DNA of 64,000 nucleotides from an uncultured Ruminococcus sp. Lineage in GTDB: Bacteria > Bacillota > Clostridia > Oscillospirales > Ruminococcaceae. The DNA is taken from assembly GCA_900538575.1 (NCBI GenBank), contig UPZA01000009.1, forward strand, positions 34,246-98,245. The letters are read 5' to 3'. The notes beneath the pieces are model-generated. The model searched no databases and had not been told where the DNA came from. It saw only the letters and a list, made by a program, of their open reading frames with translations. Shown here piece by piece: positions 1-7,433 of the stretch. Position 1 is the first letter of the stretch; every line of letters starts with the position of its first letter. A program made the translations under genes and the position numbers.

Positions 1-275
1 TACTAATTGATATATTTAAAATAAGAAATAAACCAGATAATGACGGAAAATATTTTGACGACATTTTGCTTAATTCATCATCTTCCCATGATATAACATC
101 AGCATTGTATATGGTTAATCTTGAACGTAATCTTGATGTGAAGACGGGTGAAAGATCAGATGGCGCTACTGTTTTTAACGAACATGTTTCAAGACTTGTA
201 ACAATTGAAAATCCGTTTCCTGATGAAGATTCTAAATACTATTTTATTTATACCGTTCCGGAAATAATAAGATAA
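1..275 (+). CDS. C-terminal part of an unrecognised protein (5' end outside window)
   Basis: The window opens inside this frame (codons in phase from base 3), so only the last 90 residues are visible and the start lies upstream. The visible part is polar and acidic, with no membrane segment, no cysteines and no motif that I can assign. It ends in TAA and converges on the prepilin peptidase gene, sharing a hairpin terminator with it. Type IV pilus genes follow, so a pilus accessory role is possible, but that is inferred from neighbourhood only. Confidence 0.55.
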   Translation, partial: LIDIFKIRNKPDNDGKYFDDILLNSSSSHDITSALYMVNLERNLDVKTGERSDGATVFNEHVSRLVTIENPFPDEDSKYYFIYTVPEIIR

Positions 276-277
276 AA

Positions 278-305
278 ATCAGGCAGTCTAATTAAACTGC
301 CTGAT
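278..305. terminator. Bidirectional hairpin terminator
   Basis: Perfect 10-bp stem ATCAGGCAGT / ACTGCCTGAT with an 8-nt loop, lying between two convergent stop codons (275 and 308). It can serve the partial plus-strand gene and the minus-strand prepilin peptidase gene. The downstream U tract is weak on both sides. Confidence 0.7.
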
Positions 306-307
306 AA

Positions 308-1129
308 TTATATAAACATATTCAGCCAAATATCTACTAACTTTTCACCCCATAGCGTCCCAATAAAAAGTCCGATTGCCAAATAAGGTCCAAAAGCAAA
401 TTTAGATTCTCCGCTTTTTCGTTTTTGATATAGACCTCCTGCCGCCGCAAATAATATACCGCAAAACGCTGAAATTACTATACTTTTGTTTCCTATCAGC
501 AGACCCGATGAAGCCATTAGAATTGTATCTCCAAGCTCAATTCCTCTTATTTTTTCTCCGGTATTTTTTAAAATTATTTCCGCGGAAATTTCACCGATAA
601 GAAAAAACGGCACACTAATTAATAAACCGCCTGTAACACGCTGTAATATTGTAAGGCTGTCAGTAAAAAATGCAGAAATTACGGCAAGAACGCAAATTGC
701 TATTAGTAATCTTGTATCTATTTCAAGGAAATCATGGTCAATAAATCCAATTACAATTAAAATCGAAAAGAAAATGCATATAATTATTGATTGGACATTG
801 AAATCCATTACAAGAAAGGTTATAATATATAAAAATGCGTTTAGTATTTCAACAAAAGGATATCTTAATGAAATTCTGTTACCGCATTTTCTGCATTTTC
901 CTTTTAAGAAGATCCAGCTAATAACTGGAATTAAATCGCATTTTTTTATTTTTGAGCCGCATTTGACGCAGTGAGACGAGTTTTTAATAAGAGATTCACC
1001 TTTCGGCAGACGGCATATTACTACATTTAAAAAACTGCCTATGCAGATACCTAATACAAAAATAATGGAATAAAATATAATGTAAAAAGTGGGATCTAAG
1101 TTTTCAAGACCTAAAATAGTGTCGGACAT
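308..1129 (-). CDS. pilD: Type IV prepilin peptidase (A24 family aspartic protease)
   Basis: Membrane aspartic protease that cleaves pilin leader peptides and, in this family, usually N-methylates the new N-terminus. The 273 residues carry the N-terminal GSFLNVVICRLP motif (about 31-42) and a zinc-binding CxxC...CxxC module (C54, C57, C79, C82). Two candidate catalytic aspartates sit at D131 (GFIDHDFLEID) and D201 (IELGD). The rest is a run of hydrophobic membrane segments. The second active-site motif, normally GxGD, reads ELGD here, so its first Gly is lost while Asp and the neighbouring Gly remain. GAGGAGG sits seven bases before the ATG. Its substrates are very likely the two prepilins encoded at 4188 and 4818. 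Confidence 0.92.
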   Translation of the reverse strand: MSDTILGLENLDPTFYIIFYSIIFVLGICIGSFLNVVICRLPKGESLIKNSSHCVKCGSKIKKCDLIPVISWIFLKGKCRKCGNRISLRYPFVEILNAFLYIITFLVMDFNVQSIIICIFFSILIVIGFIDHDFLEIDTRLLIAICVLAVISAFFTDSLTILQRVTGGLLISVPFFLIGEISAEIILKNTGEKIRGIELGDTILMASSGLLIGNKSIVISAFCGILFAAAGGLYQKRKSGESKFAFGPYLAIGLFIGTLWGEKLVDIWLNMFI

Positions 1130-1163
1130 TATTTAATCCTCCTCTTTATAATGGTGCATTTAT

Positions 1164-1192
1164 ATTTTAACATAGATTTACAGTAAATACAA
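1164..1192 (-). promoter_or_regulatory. SigA-type promoter for the prepilin peptidase gene
   Basis: On the minus strand: TTGTAT (1187-1192), 17-nt spacer, TAAAAT (1164-1169) preceded by an extended TG. It lies about 35 bases upstream of the peptidase start codon. Confidence 0.6.
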
Positions 1193-1216
1193 GTTTAAAT
1201 TAATCCGGAGGTCATA

Positions 1217-2887
1217 ATGAGGAATATAAGAATCGGCGATTACCTTGTTTCAAAGGGATTGATAACAGAAGAACAACTTATAAAGGTTTTGCAGGTTCAG
1301 AAGGAATCACAGGGAACTAAGCGTTTTGGAGAAATTATTATAGAACTCGGTATGCTGTCGGAGGTCAAATTCGCTCAGGCTTTAGCAAGTAAGCTTAAGG
1401 TGCCCTTTGTTGATTTATCGAATATGGAGATTGATGATGAAGCGGCTAAAAAAATACCTGAAGCTCTTGCAAAAAAACATACTGTTATAGGAATTAATGT
1501 GCAAGGAAAAAGGCTTACCGTTGCCACAGACGATCCTATAAATTTCAATATACTTGAAGATATTAAGGTATCGACAGGTATGGATACTATTCCCGTTTTA
1601 GCTACAAAAACTGCTATAAACAAGGCTATAGGAAAAACATATCAAAAGCAAAAGGTTGACAGCGTTATTGAGGACGTTGCTCAGCATAGCGTAGAGGAAA
1701 AGGTAGACGAGGGAGTAAAGGAACGAATTGAAAGCGCTCCTATAGTAAAGCTTGCCACTACCATTGTAGAAAACGGTTTCCGTGCCGACGCAACAGATAT
1801 ACATATTGAACCCTTTAAAAAATATACAAGAATAAGAGTACGTGTAAACGGAGACCTGATAGAGCTCATGAATGTTTCCAACGTTGTTCATAATTCACTG
1901 GCAACCAGACTTAAGCTTATCAGCGGAATGAATATTGCTGAAAAGCGTCTACCGCAGGACGGTCGTTTTACGCAGGTTGTCGACGGAGTGACTCTTGATG
2001 TCCGTGTTTCTTCTCTGCCTACCGTAAACGGCGAAAAGATAGTTATACGTATTCTCTCAAACGGATCTATTTCGCTTCGTAAAATTACGGATCTTGGTAT
2101 GACTGATTATAATTACGGAATGTTTGAAAAAATGCTTAAATGTCCACATGGAGTTATACTTGTTACCGGTCCCACCGGATCAGGTAAAACTACTACTCTT
2201 TACGCTGCTTTAGGTGAAATTGCCAGACCAAATGTTAATGTAATAACAGTTGAAGACCCTGTTGAAAAGAATATCGACGGAATTAATCAGGTTCAGGTAA
2301 ATACAAAGGCCGGTATGACCTTTGCGGCGGCTTTACGATCCATTTTACGTCAGGATCCGGATATTGTCATGATAGGTGAAATGCGCGATACCGAAACGGC
2401 TGAAATCGGTATCAGAGCCGCTATTACGGGACATCTGGTGCTATCAACACTTCACACGAACGATGCAGCGTCTACAATTACAAGACTTGTTGATATGGGA
2501 GTACCGTCGTATATGGTTGCATCGTCCTTGATCGGCGTAGTAGCTCAGCGTCTGGTTAAGGTTTTATGTCCTAAATGCAAAAAGCCTCGTTTGTCTACGG
2601 ACGAAGAAAATGGGCTTATGGGAATATGCAGTTCTGTTACAATTTTTGACGCATGCGGATGTTCTGAATGCAATAATACCGGATATAAGGGAAGAACAGC
2701 TATACATGAAATTATTCATTGCACAAACGATATATCAGAACTTATAGTAGACGGGGCAAATAAGGATCAGCTTGAAAATGCCGCAAAGGCTCATGGAACT
2801 AAGCTGTTGAGAGAAAATGTTTCAATGCTTGTTAGAAGTGGTAGTACTACTATTGACGAACTTGTCAGAGTTACATACACTATTTAA
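1217..2887 (+). CDS. pilB: Type IV pilus assembly ATPase PilB (GspE/PulE family)
   Basis: Cytoplasmic hexameric ATPase that powers pilus extension. The 556 residues match the family layout: an N-terminal MshEN/T2SSE_N domain (about 1-130, RIGDYLVSKGLI...), then the RecA-like motor with Walker A GPTGSGKTT at about 318. The Asp box, Walker B and His box follow, including LRQDPDIVMIGEMRD and STLHTNDA. The C-terminal tetracysteine zinc site (C451/C454 and C482/C485) is present and is typical of extension rather than retraction ATPases. The start is ATG after CCGGAGG. It lies 16 bases before pilT and is probably cotranscribed. Platform gene pilC is not in the visible stretch. Confidence 0.95.
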   Translation: MRNIRIGDYLVSKGLITEEQLIKVLQVQKESQGTKRFGEIIIELGMLSEVKFAQALASKLKVPFVDLSNMEIDDEAAKKIPEALAKKHTVIGINVQGKRLTVATDDPINFNILEDIKVSTGMDTIPVLATKTAINKAIGKTYQKQKVDSVIEDVAQHSVEEKVDEGVKERIESAPIVKLATTIVENGFRADATDIHIEPFKKYTRIRVRVNGDLIELMNVSNVVHNSLATRLKLISGMNIAEKRLPQDGRFTQVVDGVTLDVRVSSLPTVNGEKIVIRILSNGSISLRKITDLGMTDYNYGMFEKMLKCPHGVILVTGPTGSGKTTTLYAALGEIARPNVNVITVEDPVEKNIDGINQVQVNTKAGMTFAAALRSILRQDPDIVMIGEMRDTETAEIGIRAAITGHLVLSTLHTNDAASTITRLVDMGVPSYMVASSLIGVVAQRLVKVLCPKCKKPRLSTDEENGLMGICSSVTIFDACGCSECNNTGYKGRTAIHEIIHCTNDISELIVDGANKDQLENAAKAHGTKLLRENVSMLVRSGSTTIDELVRVTYTI

Positions 2888-2903
2888 AATTGGAGGTATA
2901 TAA

Positions 2904-3968
2904 ATGATTGATATTAACAAAATTCTTGATGAGGCAAGAGCTTTAGGGTGTTCGGATCTGCATTTCACTACCGATATTCCGCCTATTGTACGTCTTCATG
3001 GATCATTAAAACAAATGTCGGAATATCCGTCTTTAACTAATGATATTATTATGGATGTAATGAAGCAAATGACGAACGACGCTCAAAAGGCGAGTATCGC
3101 TCAAAGTATTGATACTGATTTTTCTTATGTAACAGAAAGCGGTTTTCGTCACAGAGTCAATATTTATTTTCAAAGAGGCAATACGGCAATTGCTATACGT
3201 CTTTTAAGAAACGATATTCCAACACTTGAAGAATTGAAGCTGCCTGATATTCTTTCTGATTTTTGCATGCGTCCAAGAGGTCTTGTACTTGTAACCGGTC
3301 CGACCGGCTCTGGTAAGTCAACTACTCTTGCTGCAATGATAGATTATGTAAACATTCATAAAAGTGCGCATATAATTACCGTAGAGGATCCTATAGAATA
3401 TATGCATGAGCATAAACGCTGTATGGTAAATCAGAGAGAGGTCGGAATGGATGTACCGGACTTTGCGTCCGCACTAAGGGCCGCGCTTCGTGAGGATCCC
3501 GATGTAATACTTGTAGGAGAAATGCGTGATTTTGAGACCATTTCAGCGGCTGTAACCGCTGCTGAAACAGGTCATCTTGTTTTTTCAACGCTTCACACAA
3601 CAAGCGCGTCTGACACAATAAACCGTATAATTGACGTTTATCCGGAACACCAGCAGCAGCAAATAAGAGCTCAGCTTGCGAATGTTCTTGTTGCGGTTAT
3701 TTCACAGACTCTTGTACCTACTGCTGACGGAAAAGGAAGAATTGCCGCTCAAGAAATATTAAATGTGACGGACGCGTGCTCGGCTATGATAAGAGACAAT
3801 AAAGTACATCTTATACAATCCGCAATACAGACGGGAAGGCAAAACGGTATGCAATGTCTTGATCAGGAACTCGCAAGACTTACTAAAAAAGGAATTATCA
3901 ATGAAGAGCATGCTCTTGAAAAATGTCATGATAAACAAGAATTTTATCGGTTTCTTAATGCAAGATAG
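2904..3968 (+). CDS. pilT: Type IV pilus retraction ATPase PilT
   Basis: Hexameric ATPase that disassembles the pilus and drives twitching. At 354 residues it is the usual PilT length. It opens with the PilT N-domain signature (LDEARALGCSDLHFT), then Walker A GPTGSGKSTT at 132, an Asp box (AALREDPDVILVGEMRD), a His box (STLHTTSASDTINRIID), and the PilT tail IRAQLANVLVAVISQTL. There is no tetracysteine site, which separates it from PilB. GGAGG precedes the ATG. The gene follows pilB by 16 bases, so extension and retraction motors appear to be made from one transcript. Confidence 0.95.
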   Translation: MIDINKILDEARALGCSDLHFTTDIPPIVRLHGSLKQMSEYPSLTNDIIMDVMKQMTNDAQKASIAQSIDTDFSYVTESGFRHRVNIYFQRGNTAIAIRLLRNDIPTLEELKLPDILSDFCMRPRGLVLVTGPTGSGKSTTLAAMIDYVNIHKSAHIITVEDPIEYMHEHKRCMVNQREVGMDVPDFASALRAALREDPDVILVGEMRDFETISAAVTAAETGHLVFSTLHTTSASDTINRIIDVYPEHQQQQIRAQLANVLVAVISQTLVPTADGKGRIAAQEILNVTDACSAMIRDNKVHLIQSAIQTGRQNGMQCLDQELARLTKKGIINEEHALEKCHDKQEFYRFLNAR

Positions 3969-4070
3969 CGATACATTTAACAAAGAGTTGAGAATATTTG
4001 TGTAAAACGACGAAATTAATATATTTGAAAACGTTTAAAACTCTTAAAATGTAGAAGATTTTAAAATCTA

Positions 4071-4099
4071 TTGACAATAAAAATCGCATATGATATTAT
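4071..4099 (+). promoter_or_regulatory. Strong SigA promoter before the first pilin gene
   Basis: TTGACA (4071-4076), 17-nt spacer, TATTAT (4094-4099), about 90 bases before the pilin ATG. It gives the major pilin its own transcription start separate from pilB-pilT, fitting the high expression a pilin needs. Confidence 0.8.
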
Positions 4100-4187
4100 A
4101 TATACATACCAAAGAGATACTGGAAAATGACGTCAAATTATTTCTCTAATTTATACAGAATTGTTTCACTGATTTAGGAGGTTAGTT

Positions 4188-4724
4188 ATGAAAACAAATA
4201 AGAAAATCAAAAATTATTCACTAAAAACAAATGGCAAAAAGAAAAGATTAAAAGGATTTACACTTGTTGAACTTATAGTTGTTATAGCTATTATTGGTAT
4301 TCTCGCGGCAGTACTTATTCCTAATATGATGAATTATGTCAAAAAATCTCGGCTTTCAACTGCAAATGATGCTGCTGCAAAAATTGGTGAACAAGCAAAT
4401 CTAATTGCTGCCGAGTTGGAAATGGATGATAAAACATTAAGTGGTACATATGCAACGGCAACGGCAAGTATTGAATTAAAAGGTGGAGAAAATGTAGGCG
4501 ATTTTACATCGGCCTTAAATAAAGCTATTCCAGATTTAAGTGGAGATCTAAATATTACATTTGGATCAGATGGTCAAGTTGATTATGTTGTTTATCAAGA
4601 AAAAGATTCTGATTATATAGGTTCTTATCCTGATGCTGTAACAATGGATGAATATGAAGATGAAAAAACATTCGAGGAGATTGTAAGTAGATATAATAAT
4701 ACTTCTCCAACTGAAGCTAGTTAA
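4188..4724 (+). CDS. Type IV pilin (probable major pilin)
   Basis: Secreted fibre subunit of 178 residues. It has a 23-residue basic leader ending in Gly23, then the mature start FTLVELIVVIAIIGILAAVLIP with Phe at +1 and Glu at +5 (E28), so all class III signal rules are met. The hydrophobic alpha-1 helix is followed by a polar globular domain with no cysteine pair. An acidic C-terminus is visible. The gene sits 90 bases after a near-consensus promoter with a good RBS (GGAGG). A hairpin after it separates it from the second pilin gene. I assign it as major pilin from promoter strength, not from proof. Confidence 0.92.
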   Translation: MKTNKKIKNYSLKTNGKKKRLKGFTLVELIVVIAIIGILAAVLIPNMMNYVKKSRLSTANDAAAKIGEQANLIAAELEMDDKTLSGTYATATASIELKGGENVGDFTSALNKAIPDLSGDLNITFGSDGQVDYVVYQEKDSDYIGSYPDAVTMDEYEDEKTFEEIVSRYNNTSPTEAS

Positions 4725-4757
4725 TTTTCAAGTTTTCCCTTCCTGAAATAAATTTTA

Positions 4758-4789
4758 AATAAGGTTCCTGTGTATTCGGGGACCTTATT
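4758..4789 (+). terminator. Hairpin between the two pilin genes (partial terminator)
   Basis: An 11-bp stem, AATAAGGTTCC pairing with GGGACCTTATT (one G-U), with a 10-nt loop, followed by a weak U-rich stretch. It probably limits read-through from the first pilin gene into the second, setting their ratio. Confidence 0.6.
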
Positions 4790-4817
4790 TATATGAGAAG
4801 CGATAAGGGGGTATTAA

Positions 4818-5339
4818 ATGAAAAAATATAATTTTAATGGGTATACACTTATTGAACTGGTTGTTGTAATAGCCATTATAGGGATACTTGCAACGGTAGC
4901 AGTTCCGAATATGGTTAGGCAGGTTGGTAAATCTAAATTTGAATCGGCTAACAAGCAGGCAGAATCAATATTTAATGCGGCGCAGACTGTAGTTCAGAGA
5001 TATGAAATAATTGATAGAGCTATAAGCCCCGGAAACTCTAAGCTTTTCAGCGGAAATCATACGTTCGGAAATCTGTCCGGTAAAACCTTTAATGATACGG
5101 CAACTCCTGACGCCAGCGATATTCCGGAATTTTATAACAAGCTTAAGACTCTTAATACTCATTTAGACAACGGCTCCTGGGCATTGATTATCGAGGATTA
5201 TAAGGTTAAATATGTATTATATTCAGATTCGGAAAACGATAAATATGTAGGAATATATCCACTGACAGATGATTATGACAGCTATGATAAAAGTAAAAAT
5301 ATTAAAATAAAATGGGGCGAAATAGCTTCAGCTCCATAA
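4818..5339 (+). CDS. Type IV pilin-like protein (minor pilin candidate)
   Basis: A 173-residue prepilin with a very short leader ending in Gly8. The mature start YTLIELVVVIAIIGILATVAVP has Tyr instead of Phe or Met at +1, while Glu at +5 (E13) is kept. The helix is followed by a polar domain lacking cysteines. RBS AAGGGGG precedes the ATG. It lies behind a hairpin that follows the major pilin gene, so lower expression and a minor-pilin role are likely. The Tyr at +1 should still be cleavable, though methylation efficiency may differ. Confidence 0.85.
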   Translation: MKKYNFNGYTLIELVVVIAIIGILATVAVPNMVRQVGKSKFESANKQAESIFNAAQTVVQRYEIIDRAISPGNSKLFSGNHTFGNLSGKTFNDTATPDASDIPEFYNKLKTLNTHLDNGSWALIIEDYKVKYVLYSDSENDKYVGIYPLTDDYDSYDKSKNIKIKWGEIASAP

Positions 5340-5377
5340 ATATTTTACTTATCGCTGCAATTACGCATGATTTTATA

Positions 5378-5406
5378 TTGACATAAATTAGCGGTAATGA
5401 TATAAT
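5378..5406 (+). promoter_or_regulatory. Consensus SigA promoter TTGACA-N17-TATAAT
   Basis: TTGACA (5378-5383), exactly 17 bases, TATAAT (5401-5406): a perfect match to the housekeeping consensus. The next start codon is at 5437, leaving an untranslated leader of about 25 bases. Confidence 0.9.
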
Positions 5407-5436
5407 TAAAATAATATAAATTTGGAGGACTTATCA

Positions 5437-6555
5437 ATGCTGTGTAAAAATTGCGGTGAAAAGGTTTTTGCAAACGAGGTTTGCGTATGCGGTGAAAAAG
5501 CGCCTAAAAAAAATTCAGGCGGGGTAGCGGTCAATTCTGTCATTTGCTTTATTGTGCTTATTATCTCCGCTATATGTCTTATTATTACTCTGTCGCTGAG
5601 AACTATTGTTAATAGGGACATGCTGATAAAGGCAGTAAATAAAGCTGATCTTTCAAAAATTGAAGTTGATGACGGTATGCTGCTTAATGAATATATTTAT
5701 AATACATATGTAAATGATGAAAGAATAACCATTGAAAATATTGATAATATCTTATCTGATACATTTATTAAGGAATTCCTTATAGACAAAATATATGCTT
5801 ATCAAGATTTTGTTATGGATAACGGAGAGCTTCCATATATTACTTCGGACGAAATAATAAAATTAATAGATGATAATGCAAATCTTCTTTTTGATGAAGC
5901 GGGACTACGTTTTCTTGATCCCGATAAGGAACAGCTCAGGGATGACTTATCCGAACTTAAAGATTTTGAAAACTTTTCACGAAAATATATTGATACGTCT
6001 TTCGGAACAAAGCTTGTACAAACATTTTTTTCCTATGCAAATATTATATTTTTATCTGCATTGATAATAATTATATTAATTCAATGGATAGTAGTATATA
6101 AGGCAAATTCAAGACGGGCTGCAAAGGTTTTTAATAAATACGGTGCAGCAGTAGCGACTCCTGCGTCTATTATGTTTTTAGGTTTATTAGTTTTTTATCT
6201 GCTTATCAAATTTGTGCCGGAATATAATGCCGTTAATGTACTTTTATCTTCATCAATAATACCTTTTATCTTATATTCGGCAGCAGTTATGTTGTACGGG
6301 GATATATTCATTATAATTTCAGCGGTTTTAAATAAAAAGTATAAAGAAGGCAGAAATGCAAAGGAAACTTCTGTAAATTTAAGTGATGAATCCATTAAAG
6401 AAATTAGTGCGGCTGAATCATTTAACAGCGGGGAAGAAGCGTCGACGATAACTTCTGGTACAGAAAAAAATACATTAGGGATATGCAGTCAATGCGGACA
6501 TCAAAATAAAAGTACGTCTGTTTTTTGCAGCAGATGCGGTAATAAACTTAAATAA
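5437..6555 (+). CDS. Membrane protein with zinc ribbons at both ends, function unknown
   Basis: I do not recognise the family. The ATG at 5437 is chosen because GGAGG lies nine bases before it; an in-frame TTG at 5422 overlaps that site. The 372-residue product begins with a zinc ribbon (C3, C6, C16, C18). One membrane segment follows (about 31-52), then an acidic domain of about 120 residues presumably outside the membrane. Three more hydrophobic segments come next, and a second zinc ribbon closes the protein (CSQCG...CSRCG). Both ribbons would face the cytoplasm with four membrane spans. It follows the pilin genes but has its own consensus promoter, so a pilus role is not implied. Confidence 0.8.
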   Translation: MLCKNCGEKVFANEVCVCGEKAPKKNSGGVAVNSVICFIVLIISAICLIITLSLRTIVNRDMLIKAVNKADLSKIEVDDGMLLNEYIYNTYVNDERITIENIDNILSDTFIKEFLIDKIYAYQDFVMDNGELPYITSDEIIKLIDDNANLLFDEAGLRFLDPDKEQLRDDLSELKDFENFSRKYIDTSFGTKLVQTFFSYANIIFLSALIIIILIQWIVVYKANSRRAAKVFNKYGAAVATPASIMFLGLLVFYLLIKFVPEYNAVNVLLSSSIIPFILYSAAVMLYGDIFIIISAVLNKKYKEGRNAKETSVNLSDESIKEISAAESFNSGEEASTITSGTEKNTLGICSQCGHQNKSTSVFCSRCGNKLK

Positions 6556-6566
6556 AGGAAGAACTT

Positions 6567-7067
6567 ATGATATATAAAATAGATACCGTAGATTCAGATG
6601 ATAAAATTTGTCAGCTTGAAAAATTAGCAAAGGAAATCTGGAATCAGCATTTTGTTCCGATAATCGGTCAGGATCAGGTCGATTATATGCTTAATAAATT
6701 TCAAAGCTTTGAATCAATAAAGACTCAGATTTCAGAAGGCATGAATTATTTTATTTTAAAATATGATAATGAAAACATTGGTTATTGCGGTTTTAAAAAG
6801 GATAAAAATAAAGTTTTTTTAAGTAAACTTTATATTAAAAAGAATTTTCGAGGTAATGGATATTCTAAAATTCTACTTAATAGGGTAATTAATTTTGCTA
6901 AAGAAAACGATTTAGGATCTATATATTTGACTGTGAATAAACATAATTCTAATACTATTTCCATTTATAAGCATTTAAGATTTAAAATAATTGATTCTGT
7001 AGAAACCGATATTGGAAATAGTTTTATTATGGATGATTATATAATGGAACTTAAGCTCATAGGTTAG
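6567..7067 (+). CDS. GNAT-family N-acetyltransferase
   Basis: A 166-residue single GNAT domain that should use acetyl-CoA to acetylate an unknown amine or protein. The acetyl-CoA pyrophosphate-binding motif is FRGNGYSK (about 93-100), preceded by the beta-4 strand FLSKLYIKKN. The typical beta-5/alpha-4 segment (IYLTVNKHNSNTISIYKHLRFK) follows. It starts 11 bases after the zinc-ribbon membrane protein with RBS AAAGGAA, so the two are likely cotranscribed. The substrate cannot be read from sequence. Confidence 0.85.
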   Translation: MIYKIDTVDSDDKICQLEKLAKEIWNQHFVPIIGQDQVDYMLNKFQSFESIKTQISEGMNYFILKYDNENIGYCGFKKDKNKVFLSKLYIKKNFRGNGYSKILLNRVINFAKENDLGSIYLTVNKHNSNTISIYKHLRFKIIDSVETDIGNSFIMDDYIMELKLIG

Positions 7068-7075
7068 GTGAATTA

Positions 7076-7408
7076 ATGTTAAGATTATTTATTTGTAAAA
7101 ATTGTAAATTCTATTTTCCGGCAATGGGCGATAATGAAATCAATTGTCCTAAGTGTAAAAATCTGTCTATACCTACAGAATATTTTATGGTTGATTTATT
7201 GAATAATACTGCTAAAACAACAAGAGAAATATATGAAAAATATGGTGTTGAATATGAAGAATTTAAAGATATGATGAAACGAATAGACGAAGAAGAACGC
7301 TTAAGGAGAAGTTTAAAATATAAGATTCTTAAATTATTCCGTTCAATCAGAAAGTTTTTTATCGCGGTATCAAAAAAGTTTAAAAAATTATTTGCACATA
7401 AAAAATAA
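7076..7408 (+). CDS. Small zinc-ribbon protein with basic tail, function unknown
   Basis: A 110-residue protein with two CxxC knuckles near the N-terminus (CKNC at about 7-10 and CPKC at about 25-28). A predicted helical middle follows, then a strongly basic, aromatic C-terminal tail rich in Lys, Arg and Phe. The tail is not hydrophobic enough for a clear membrane span but could bind membrane or nucleic acid. It starts eight bases after the GNAT gene and ends in a terminator, so it is the last gene of a three-gene unit that begins at 5437. I cannot name a family. Confidence 0.7.
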   Translation: MLRLFICKNCKFYFPAMGDNEINCPKCKNLSIPTEYFMVDLLNNTAKTTREIYEKYGVEYEEFKDMMKRIDEEERLRRSLKYKILKLFRSIRKFFIAVSKKFKKLFAHKK

Positions 7409-7428
7409 AGGACGCTTTAGCGCCCTTT
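7407..7428. terminator. Bidirectional terminator
   Basis: A 9-bp stem, AAAGGACGC / GCGCCCTTT, with TTTA loop. The single A-C mismatch on the plus strand becomes G-U on the minus strand. It is followed by T-rich tracts both ways, so it ends the zinc-ribbon operon and valS. Confidence 0.85.
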
Positions 7429-7433
7429 ATTTT

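Noticed and set aside
486..974. Plus-strand ORF of about 160 codons inside the prepilin peptidase gene
   Set aside because: Shadow of the peptidase gene on the other strand, without RBS or recognisable protein features.
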